From the NCBI GenBank assembly GCA_036960405.1, contig JBALWS010000139.1:1-11563 (forward strand): a stretch of 11,563 nucleotides of DNA. Direction: 5' to 3'. The notes beneath the pieces were generated by a model. That model had not been told where the DNA came from and made no database searches. It saw only the letters and a list, made by a program, of their open reading frames with translations. The DNA is from Motiliproteus sp036960405. GTDB lineage: Bacteria > Pseudomonadota > Gammaproteobacteria > Pseudomonadales > Balneatricaceae. Shown in pieces: positions 5,614 through 11,563 of this stretch (position 1 is the stretch's first letter; each line of letters begins with the position of its first letter). The position numbers and the translations under genes are program-made.

Positions 5614-6480
5614 TTATTCAATATTCTGGATCTGCTCTCGCATCTGCTCGATCAACACCTTCAGGTCCACCGCGCACTGGGTGGTTTCGGCGACGATCGA
5701 TTTGGAGGACAGGGTGTTGGCTTCGCGGTTGAGTTCCTGCATCAGGAAGTCGAGGCGGCGGCCGATGGCGCCTTTGTCGGTCAGTACCCGGCGCACTTCG
5801 GCGACGTGGGTGTCGAGTCGGTCGAGTTCTTCGTCGACGTCGGCTTTCTGCGCCAGCAGTACCATCTCCTGTTCGAGTCGGTTGGGGTCGAGATCGACCT
5901 TGGCGTCTTCGAGCCGGTTGAGGATGTTCTGACGCTGTTTGGCCAGAATATCGGGTAGCCGTGCGCGCACTTGAACCACTACTTCGGCGATGGCGTCGAG
6001 GCGTTGGTTGATCAGCAATGCCAGCTCGGCGCCTTCGCGGCCACGGCTATCGATCAGCTCGGCGATGGCGCTGTCGAACAGGGTCAGTGCGCTCTTGTGC
6101 AGCGCTTTCATATCGATTTCGGTCTGTTGCAGCACGCCCGGCCAGCGCAGCAGTTCCATCGGGTTCAGCGGGGCGGGGTTGACCAGCAGGTCGGTGACTT
6201 GCTGGGCGGCGTCGCGCACCTGGGCGGCTAGCTCGATATTGACGCTGAGCTGGTCGTCGGATTGCTCGGTCGGGTGGAAGCGCAGGGTGCATTCGACCTT
6301 GCCGCGCTGCAGCTTCTTGCGCAGCCGATCACGCAACGGGCCTTCGATCTCGCGGAAACTTTCGGGCAGTCGCAGGTTGGGTTCGAGGTAGCGGTGGTTG
6401 ACGGAACGGATCTCCCACACCAGGGTGGCGGAGGGCTGTTCGCTCTGTTGGCGAGAGAATGCGGTCATACTGCGTGTCAT
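5614..6480 (-). CDS. yicC: YicC family endoribonuclease
   Basis: YicC/YloC proteins are conserved bacterial RNases; E. coli YicC has been reported to act on small RNA. The 288 residues match the usual length. The N-terminal YicC domain begins MTRSMTAFSR, with WEIRSVNHRYLE and LRDRLRKKLQRGKVECTLRF next. The C-terminal DUF1732 part holds DVDEELDRLDTHVAEVRRVL and GRRLDFLMQELNREANTLSSKS (about residues 214-265). The start at 6480 matches the conserved N-terminus, although its ribosome site is poor. It diverges from rph across 112 bp, as in E. coli, and the two RNA enzymes probably share a regulatory region. GC-rich codon use matches the core genes and contrasts sharply with the adjacent ATPase gene. 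Confidence 0.97.
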   Translation of the reverse strand: MTRSMTAFSRQQSEQPSATLVWEIRSVNHRYLEPNLRLPESFREIEGPLRDRLRKKLQRGKVECTLRFHPTEQSDDQLSVNIELAAQVRDAAQQVTDLLVNPAPLNPMELLRWPGVLQQTEIDMKALHKSALTLFDSAIAELIDSRGREGAELALLINQRLDAIAEVVVQVRARLPDILAKQRQNILNRLEDAKVDLDPNRLEQEMVLLAQKADVDEELDRLDTHVAEVRRVLTDKGAIGRRLDFLMQELNREANTLSSKSIVAETTQCAVDLKVLIEQMREQIQNIE

Positions 6481-6592
6481 AAGTGCGGTTCTCGATTAGA
6501 ATCTGCTATCCATATTTGTCAGCCATTCTAGCAACCTGTTGTATCAACGGACTAGGATTGTTTCGGTTCACTTTTCTATTTAAGGCCTTTCG
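6481..6592. promoter_or_regulatory. Divergent yicC/rph intergenic region
   Basis: These 112 bp must hold promoters for both genes. On the plus strand TTGTCA (6516-6521) could be a -35, but the hexamer 17 bp later (TTGTAT) is weak. On the minus strand TAGAAT (6527-6532) is a fair -10 without a good -35. No operator or riboswitch is evident. Confidence 0.3.
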
Positions 6593-7363
6593 ATGAGCGC
6601 TACTCTATCTGACCAACTTAAGACCCTCGGCGTTGATGCCATGCGCCCCAGTGGCCGTGACAACGATCAAATGCGCGATGTGCGCATCACCCGCAACTAC
6701 ACCATGCACGCCGAAGGGTCGGTGCTGGTCGAGTTCGGTAACACCAAGGTGCTCTGTACGGCATCGGTAGAGCGCGGTGTGCCACGTTTCTTGCGCGGTA
6801 GTGGCTCGGGTTGGGTGACGGCAGAGTACGGCATGCTGCCACGCTCGACCGGTTCACGGATGGGGCGTGAGGCAGCACGCGGTAAGCAGGGCGGTCGCAC
6901 GGTGGAGATCCAGCGTCTGATCGGTCGTTCGCTGCGCGGCATCTTGGATCTGAAGAAGCTGGGTGAGAACACCATCACCATCGATTGTGACGTGATCCAG
7001 GCCGATGGCGGCACCCGTACCGCGTCGATCACCGGTGCCTGCGTGGCGTTGATGGACGCGGTTGCCTTCCTGAAAAAGGATAAGAACGGCGCTATGAAGG
7101 GCAACCCGATCAAGGGGATGCTGGCGGCGGTGTCGGTGGGGGTCTACAAGGGCAACCCGGTATTGGATCTGGATTATGCCGAAGACTCGAAGGCCGAAAC
7201 CGACATGAACGTGATCATGACCGAGGCGGGTGGCTTTGTTGAGATTCAGGGTACTGCCGAGGGTGAGACCTTTAGCCAGGAGGAGCTAAACAGCATGCTG
7301 GCGCTGGCTTCCAAAGGGATTAAAGAGCTGGTCGAACTGCAGAAGGCGGCGTTGGCCGAGTAG
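6593..7363 (+). CDS. rph: Ribonuclease PH
   Basis: RNase PH is a phosphate-dependent 3'-5' exoribonuclease that trims tRNA precursors and forms a hexameric ring in the cytoplasm. The protein matches the family throughout: RNYTMHAEGSVLVEFGNTKVLCTASVE, GWVTAEYGMLPRSTGSR, GKQGGRTVEIQRLIGRSLR, DCDVIQADGGTRTASITGA, and the active-site block EDSKAETDMNVIMTE with its conserved acidic residues, ending EIQGTAEGETFSQEEL. The predicted 256 aa exceed the usual length of about 238. The family start MRPSGR is residue 17 here, preceded by MSATLSDQLKTLGVDA. I keep the ATG at 6593 because AAGG (6582-6585) lies 7 nt upstream, whereas the ATG at 6641 has no ribosome site. Unlike in E. coli, pyrE does not follow; a strong terminator does. 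Confidence 0.97.
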   Translation: MSATLSDQLKTLGVDAMRPSGRDNDQMRDVRITRNYTMHAEGSVLVEFGNTKVLCTASVERGVPRFLRGSGSGWVTAEYGMLPRSTGSRMGREAARGKQGGRTVEIQRLIGRSLRGILDLKKLGENTITIDCDVIQADGGTRTASITGACVALMDAVAFLKKDKNGAMKGNPIKGMLAAVSVGVYKGNPVLDLDYAEDSKAETDMNVIMTEAGGFVEIQGTAEGETFSQEELNSMLALASKGIKELVELQKAALAE

Positions 7364-7403
7364 GCTGGTCTGTGATCTGAGCGCGCTCTAACAGGCGCGC
7401 ACT

Positions 7404-7441
7404 AAAAAGCCCCGCTGTGGTCATCACAGCGGGGCTTTTTT
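7404..7441 (+). terminator. Strong intrinsic terminator after rph
   Basis: GCCCCGCTGTG (7409-7419) pairs perfectly with CACAGCGGGGC (7425-7435) around a 5-nt loop, followed by six T. Five A before the stem mean it can also stop minus-strand transcription coming from hemE. A GCGCGC pair (7381-7386 and 7395-7400) just before it may form a small extra stem. Confidence 0.95.
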
Positions 7442-7490
7442 GTTTCTGAACATCGGTCTAGCTAGCGAGGATCAGTGCGCCAGGGTTAGG

Positions 7491-7543
7491 CAAAAACGGA
7501 CGAAAAAGCGCAGCTTACATCAGGTAAGTGAGCCTTTGAGTCC
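7491..7543 (-). terminator. Long imperfect hairpin after hemE, likely terminator
   Basis: On the minus strand GGAC...CTTAC (7543 down to 7524) pairs with GTAAG...GTCC (7518 down to 7498). An interrupted CAAAGGC / GCGCTTTTT section lies between, and GTTTTTG follows (7497-7491). It begins 32 nt after the hemE stop. The stem has mismatches, so its strength is uncertain. It lies back to back with the rph terminator, as expected between convergent genes. Confidence 0.5.
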
Positions 7544-7574
7544 TTTTCAACCACGACCCTGCGTGCTGAGACCG

Positions 7575-8651
7575 CTATGCGTGGTACTTGGCGCTGAGCT
7601 CGTGCACCGCTTCGACAAAGTATCCGGCGTGGGCAGGATCGACAAACTGGTGGATGCCGTGGCCCAGGTTGAAGACGTGGCCAGGGTTGCTGCCGTAGCG
7701 CGACAGGATATCTTCCACTTCGGCGCGGATACGGTCCTTACCGGCGTAGAGCACGCTCGGGTCCATGTTGCCCTGGATGGAAACCTGCGAGCCGATGCGA
7801 CCGTAGGCGTTGTCGATATCGGTGGTCCAGTCCAGTCCAACAGCATCGGCGCCGGTGTTCGCGATTGATTCGAGCCACTGGCCACCATTCTTGGTGAACA
7901 GGATAACCGGAACTTTACGTCCATCGTGTTCACGGATCAGGCCGTTAACGATCTGCTGCATGTACTGGAGTGAGAACTCGTTGTAGCACGAGGTGCTGAG
8001 TATGCCGCCCCAGGTATCGAAGATCTGTACCGCTTGCGCGCCAGCTTTGATCTGCTCGTTGAGGTAATCGATAACAGTCAGGGCCAGCTTGTTGAGTAGC
8101 TGGTGCATCACTTCGGGGGTTTCGAACATCATCCGCTTAACGTGGCGGAAGTCCTTCGATGAGCCACCTTCGACCATGTAGGTGGCCAAGGTCCAAGGGC
8201 TACCGGAGAAACCGATCAAGGGTACGCGGCCATTGAGCTCACGGCGAATGGTTGAAACCGCATTCATCACGTAGCCCAGATCGCTGGCTGCATCGGGGAT
8301 CGGTAGCGCCTCGACATCGGCTGCGGTGCGGACGATCTTCTTAAACTTAGGCCCTTCGCCGGTCTCGAAATAGAGTCCCAGTCCCATCGCGTCGGGGATG
8401 GTGAGGATGTCGGAGAACAGGATCGCGGCATCGAGAGGGTAGCGCTCGAGTGGCTGAATGGTCACTTCGCAGGCGAAGTCGGCATTCTTGCACAGGCTCA
8501 TGAAGTCACCGGCGGTGGCGCGGGTGGCTTTGTACTCTGGAAGGTAGCGACCGGCTTGGCGCATCATCCAAACAGGGGTGACGTCGACGGGCTGACGCAG
8601 CAGCGCACGCAGAAAACGATCATTCTTCAGTTCTGGAAACTGTTCAGACAT
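7575..8651 (-). CDS. hemE: Uroporphyrinogen decarboxylase
   Basis: HemE removes four carboxyl groups from uroporphyrinogen III to give coproporphyrinogen III in haem synthesis; it is cytoplasmic and needs no cofactor. The 358 residues match the family length of about 354. Both signatures are present: PVWMMRQAGRYLPEY (residues 26-40, with the substrate-binding Arg31 and Arg35) and GFSGSPWTLATYMVEGG in the middle. Asp81 in LFSDIL corresponds to the catalytic aspartate of characterised enzymes. FDTWGG, ILFTKNGG and the C-terminal FNLGHGI are also intact. The ATG at 8651 gives the conserved N-terminus; its ribosome site is weak. It lies downstream of gltD, the same order as I recall in Pseudomonas, but a terminator between them suggests its own promoter. 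Confidence 0.98.
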   Translation of the reverse strand: MSEQFPELKNDRFLRALLRQPVDVTPVWMMRQAGRYLPEYKATRATAGDFMSLCKNADFACEVTIQPLERYPLDAAILFSDILTIPDAMGLGLYFETGEGPKFKKIVRTAADVEALPIPDAASDLGYVMNAVSTIRRELNGRVPLIGFSGSPWTLATYMVEGGSSKDFRHVKRMMFETPEVMHQLLNKLALTVIDYLNEQIKAGAQAVQIFDTWGGILSTSCYNEFSLQYMQQIVNGLIREHDGRKVPVILFTKNGGQWLESIANTGADAVGLDWTTDIDNAYGRIGSQVSIQGNMDPSVLYAGKDRIRAEVEDILSRYGSNPGHVFNLGHGIHQFVDPAHAGYFVEAVHELSAKYHA

Positions 8652-8689
8652 AAGAGCGGGTCTCTATCTAGCCAATAAAATTGCCGCCT

Positions 8690-8695
8690 AGTATA
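8690..8695 (-). promoter_or_regulatory. Possible -10 box for hemE
   Basis: TATACT on the minus strand lies 39 nt upstream of the hemE start and just after the gltD terminator. No convincing -35 stands 16-18 bp before it, so this rests on the hexamer and its position only. Confidence 0.3.
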
Positions 8696-8706
8696 AAGCT
8701 TCGGGC

Positions 8707-8735
8707 AAAAAAAAGGCACGGATAGCCGTGCCTTT
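8707..8735 (-). terminator. Intrinsic terminator of the gltBD operon
   Basis: On the minus strand AAAGGCACGG (8735-8726) pairs with CCGTGCCTTT (8721-8712) around a 4-nt loop, and the run of eight T covers 8714-8707. It begins 52 nt after the gltD stop and separates glutamate synthase from hemE. Confidence 0.93.
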
Positions 8736-8786
8736 AATGTGACTTAGCTCAAACCGAGGGTTGGCTAAGGCTGGTCTGTGAAGACT

Positions 8787-10211
8787 TTAGACGTCAAGGT
8801 AATCCAAGATCCCTTCGGCCGCTTGGCGACCTTCGGCGATCGCGGTCACCACCAGATCGGAACCGCGAACCATATCGCCACCGGCGAAGATCTTCGGGTT
8901 GCTGGTCTGGAAGGCGAAATCACCCTTTTCAGGCGCCAATACGCGGCCGCTGGCATCCATGCTGATGCCGAACTGCTCGAACCAGGGTGCCGGGCTGGGC
9001 TGGAAACCGAACGCGACCAGCACTGCATCCGCCGGAACCACCTCTTCGCTGCCTTCGATCACTTCGGGGCGACGGCGACCGTTGGCATCGGGCTCGCCCA
9101 GTGCGGTGGTGACCAGCTTGATGCCGGTGACCTGGCCGTTATCGCCAACCACTTCGACAGGCTGACGGTTGAATAGGAACTCAACGCCCTCTTGCTTGGA
9201 GTTAACCACCTCTTTGCGTGAACCGGGCATATTGGCCTCGTCACGACGGTAGGCGCAGTGAACGCTGGCGGCGTTCTGGCGGATCGACGTACGGTTGCAG
9301 TCCATCGCGGTATCACCACCACCGAGTACCACCACACGCTTGCCTTTGAGGTCGATAAAACCGCAGTCATCCTGCGGATAACCGAGGCAGTTGTTGACGT
9401 TGGAGATCAGGAACGGCAGCGCGTCGTAAACGCCATTGAGGTCTTCGCCGGGGAAGCCACCCTTCATGTACTTGTAGGTACCCATGCCGAGGAAGACCGA
9501 ATCGTACTGCTCCAGCAGTTCGTTAAATTCGATATCCTTGCCGATCTCGGTATTGAGGCGGAACTCGATGCCCATCTCCTCCAAGATTTTGCGGCGACGG
9601 ATCATGACGCTTTTTTCGAGCTTGAATTCGGGGATGCCGAAGGTCAGCAGGCCACCGATCTCGGGGTGACGGTCGAATACTACCGCCTTAACCCCATTGC
9701 GCGAGAGGATGTCTGCACAAGCGATACCGGCAGGGCCGGCACCGACGATGGCGACCTTCTTATCGGTCGGAATAACGCCTGACATATCGGGCTTCCAGCC
9801 CATCGCCAAAGCGGTATCGGTGATGTGCTTCTCGACCGCACCGATGGTCACACCGCCAAAACCGCCTTCGTTGAGGGTGCAGGCACCTTCGCACAGACGA
9901 TCTTGTGGGCAGACACGACCACAGACTTCGGGCAGCGAGTTGGTCTGGTGAGACAGTTCAGCGGCTTCGATAATGTTGCCTTCTGAGACCAGTTTGAGCC
10001 AGTTGGGAATGTAGTTGTGCACCGGGCACTTCCATTCACAATAGGGGTTGCCGCACTCCAGGCAGCGGTGTGCCTGACCGGCCGCCTGCTCAGGCTCAAA
10101 GTTCTGGTAGATCTCGGCGAACTCTTTTTTGCGGATGCTAGCGGCAACCTTTTCAGGCTCCTCCCGCTTGAGTTCTACAAATTGAAAATCGTTGTTTAGG
10201 CGCTCACTCAT
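8787..10211 (-). CDS. gltD: Glutamate synthase (NADPH) small subunit
   Basis: GltD passes electrons from NADPH through FAD and two [4Fe-4S] clusters to GltB, which makes glutamate from glutamine and 2-oxoglutarate. The 474 residues are normal for the family. The N-terminal cluster domain has Cys50, 53, 58, 62 (CLECGNPYCEWKC) and Cys97, 101, 107, 111 (CGRVCPQDRLCEGAC). The FAD Rossmann motif VGAGPAG is at 156-162 with GGLLTFGIPEFKL after it. The NADPH motif GGGDTAMD is at 297-304. The FAD-closing IFAGGDMVRGSDLVV lies near the C-terminus. The ATG at 10211 is supported by AAGGTG and AGGA upstream. It follows gltB by 84 bp on the same strand, so the two form an operon that ends at the terminator at 8707-8735. 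Confidence 0.98.
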   Translation of the reverse strand: MSERLNNDFQFVELKREEPEKVAASIRKKEFAEIYQNFEPEQAAGQAHRCLECGNPYCEWKCPVHNYIPNWLKLVSEGNIIEAAELSHQTNSLPEVCGRVCPQDRLCEGACTLNEGGFGGVTIGAVEKHITDTALAMGWKPDMSGVIPTDKKVAIVGAGPAGIACADILSRNGVKAVVFDRHPEIGGLLTFGIPEFKLEKSVMIRRRKILEEMGIEFRLNTEIGKDIEFNELLEQYDSVFLGMGTYKYMKGGFPGEDLNGVYDALPFLISNVNNCLGYPQDDCGFIDLKGKRVVVLGGGDTAMDCNRTSIRQNAASVHCAYRRDEANMPGSRKEVVNSKQEGVEFLFNRQPVEVVGDNGQVTGIKLVTTALGEPDANGRRRPEVIEGSEEVVPADAVLVAFGFQPSPAPWFEQFGISMDASGRVLAPEKGDFAFQTSNPKIFAGGDMVRGSDLVVTAIAEGRQAAEGILDYLDV

Positions 10212-10289
10212 AACACCTTGTCCTCATCTTCGGCCCCGGTTGGCTGGGGCAGTATCTGTCGCTGTAGCCATTACGCGCAATGTTGCAGG

Positions 10290-10307
10290 CGCCCCTTATT
10301 CGGGGCG
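10290..10307 (-). repeat. Hairpin holding the gltB stop codon in its loop
   Basis: CGCCCC (10290-10295) and GGGGCG (10302-10307) pair perfectly. The TAA stop of gltB (10298-10296 on the minus strand) falls in the 6-nt loop. A second GC hairpin, GCCCC (10233-10237) with GGGGC (10246-10250), lies between this and gltD. No T tract follows either, so they are more likely to affect mRNA stability or the gltB:gltD ratio than to terminate. Confidence 0.55.
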
Positions 10308-11563
10308 GGTGCGCATACTGTCGAGTAGCTCGCCCAGGCCTGCGGCCTTGGGCTTAACCAGCCAGAATTTATTGATGTAGTCATCGAAGTTATCCAGCAA
10401 TTGCTGGCCCCAGGCACTTTGAGTCTGCTGGGTGTATTCGGTGATCACACTGTGGAGGTGATTACGGTACTCCTCCATGTGGTAATTACTGATGCGATGG
10501 ATCTCGACCAGCTCGTGGTTGTACTTGTCCACGAAGGTGCGATCTAGATCCAGTACGTAGGCGAAGCCTCCGGTCATACCGGCACCGAAGTTGTAGCCGG
10601 TGTTGCCCAGTACCGTGACCAAACCACCGGTCATGTATTCGCAGCAGTGGTCGCCAGCACCTTCGATAACCGCCTGGGCACCGGAGTTACGTACCGCAAA
10701 GCGCTCACCGGCGCAGCCCGCAGCAAACAAGCGGCCACCGGTGGCACCGTACAGACAGGTGTTGCCGACGATCGAGGTTTTCTGGGTTTCGAACTGGCTG
10801 CCGGCCGGTGGGCGGATGACAATCTTACCGCCCGCCATGCCTTTACCGACGTAGTCGTTGGCGTCACCTTCGAGGTTCAACTCCAATCCGCCCGCATTCC
10901 AGACACCGAGGCTCTGGCCTGCAACCCCTTTGAGGTTGATGCGGATCGGTGCGTCGTCCATGCCCAGGTTGCCGTACAGTTTGGCAATCTCGCCGGAGAT
11001 ACGCGCGCCGACCGAACGGTCGCAGTTGGTGATGTTGAACTCGAATTCGCCGCCACTCTTGGTGGCGATGGCATCGCGAACCTGCTCGAGGATGCTCAGG
11101 TTCAACGCCCCTAAGTCGTAAGGGTTGTTTTGTGCTTGCTGGCATGTCTGAGGCTTGCTGCTATCGACAAAATCGTTCCTCAAAATCGGCGTCAGATCGA
11201 GCCGTTTCTGCTTGTCGGTGTTGCCCGGCAGAATCTCCAGCAGATCGGTACGACCGACCAGCTCTTCCAGCGTGCGTACCCCCAGCTTGGCCATCCACTC
11301 ACGGGTCTCTTCGGCGATAAAGCTGAACAGGCTCTTGACCATGTCCACGGTACCGATGAAGTGCTTCGAGCGCAGATAATCGTTCTGAGTTGCAACGCCG
11401 GTGGCGCAGTTGTTCAGGTGACAGATACGCAGGAACTTACAGCCCAGCGCAACCATTGGCAGCGTGCCGAAGCCGTAGCTCTCGGCACCGAGAATGGTGG
11501 CCTTGACCACATCCAGGCCGGTCTTCAGGCCGCCGTCGGTTTGTACCCGAACCTTATCGCGCA
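10296..11563 (-). CDS. gltB: Glutamate synthase large subunit, C-terminal part
   Basis: Only the last 421 residues lie in the window; the amidotransferase domain and most of the FMN domain are outside it. The frame stays open through the window edge (first complete codon at 11561), so the GTG at 11510 is not the start. The visible part begins in the FMN-binding barrel (QTDGGLKTGLDVVKATILGA). The [3Fe-4S] ligands follow as Cys-x5-Cys-x4-Cys in GCKFLRICHLNNCATG (window residues 41, 47, 52). The C-terminal third is the GXGXG beta-helix with repeated glycine turns such as GKGMAGGKIVI, GATGGRLFAAG, EYMTGGLVTVLG and GAGMTGGFAYVLD. It precedes gltD in the same operon and is the catalytic partner of that subunit. 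Confidence 0.98.
   Translation of the reverse strand, partial: RDKVRVQTDGGLKTGLDVVKATILGAESYGFGTLPMVALGCKFLRICHLNNCATGVATQNDYLRSKHFIGTVDMVKSLFSFIAEETREWMAKLGVRTLEELVGRTDLLEILPGNTDKQKRLDLTPILRNDFVDSSKPQTCQQAQNNPYDLGALNLSILEQVRDAIATKSGGEFEFNITNCDRSVGARISGEIAKLYGNLGMDDAPIRINLKGVAGQSLGVWNAGGLELNLEGDANDYVGKGMAGGKIVIRPPAGSQFETQKTSIVGNTCLYGATGGRLFAAGCAGERFAVRNSGAQAVIEGAGDHCCEYMTGGLVTVLGNTGYNFGAGMTGGFAYVLDLDRTFVDKYNHELVEIHRISNYHMEEYRNHLHSVITEYTQQTQSAWGQQLLDNFDDYINKFWLVKPKAAGLGELLDSMRTRPE

Noticed and set aside
7364..8782. The 13-mer GGCTGGTCTGTGA occurs after rph (7364) and after gltD (8770)
   Set aside because: One shared 13-mer is about what chance predicts in a window of this size, and the flanks do not match; I do not count it with the GGTCTG repeat family.
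9258..9782. Open frame of 174 codons antisense to gltD
   Set aside because: It is a shadow of gltD with no family resemblance or ribosome site.

Overview
The window looks like a gammaproteobacterial chromosome of moderately high GC. The glutamate synthase genes gltB-gltD followed by hemE on one strand, and yicC diverging from rph, are arrangements I know from Pseudomonas and related Gammaproteobacteria (yicC/rph also from E. coli). The TSUP permease closely resembles E. coli YfcA. I cannot name the genus.

Layout from left to right. A methyl-accepting chemotaxis receptor runs off the left edge (1-1823, minus). It diverges from a yfcA-like TSUP permease (2080-2835, plus). Then comes about 800 bp without a credible gene (2836-3633), packed with short inverted and direct repeats and two homopolymer tracts (G10, C9). 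Next is a strikingly AT-rich gene on the minus strand (3634-5497). It encodes a GHKL-type ATPase joined to a probable PD-(D/E)XK nuclease domain, and it is split by a one-base frameshift in a run of eight T. Housekeeping genes follow: yicC (5614-6480, minus) diverging from rph (6593-7363, plus), which converges on hemE (7575-8651, minus). The end of the window holds gltD (8787-10211, minus) and the C-terminal part of gltB (10296-11563, minus, cut by the right edge).

The housekeeping parts are ordinary. YicC and RNase PH act on RNA, HemE makes coproporphyrinogen III for haem, and GltB/GltD form the NADPH glutamate synthase. Three well-formed or fair terminators separate these units (7404-7441, 7491-7543, 8707-8735).

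The accessory segment is about 2.6 kb between the permease and yicC. A 21-bp palindrome at 2996-3016 reappears as a 19/21 copy at 5553-5573. Together they bracket the repeat-rich DNA and the AT-rich ATPase-nuclease gene. Weaker relatives of the same motif lie at 2900-2918, 3342-3361 and 3594-3611. I read this as an acquired segment carrying a candidate single-gene defence or DNA-processing protein, currently off or dependent on slippage because of the T8 tract. The defence role is inference.
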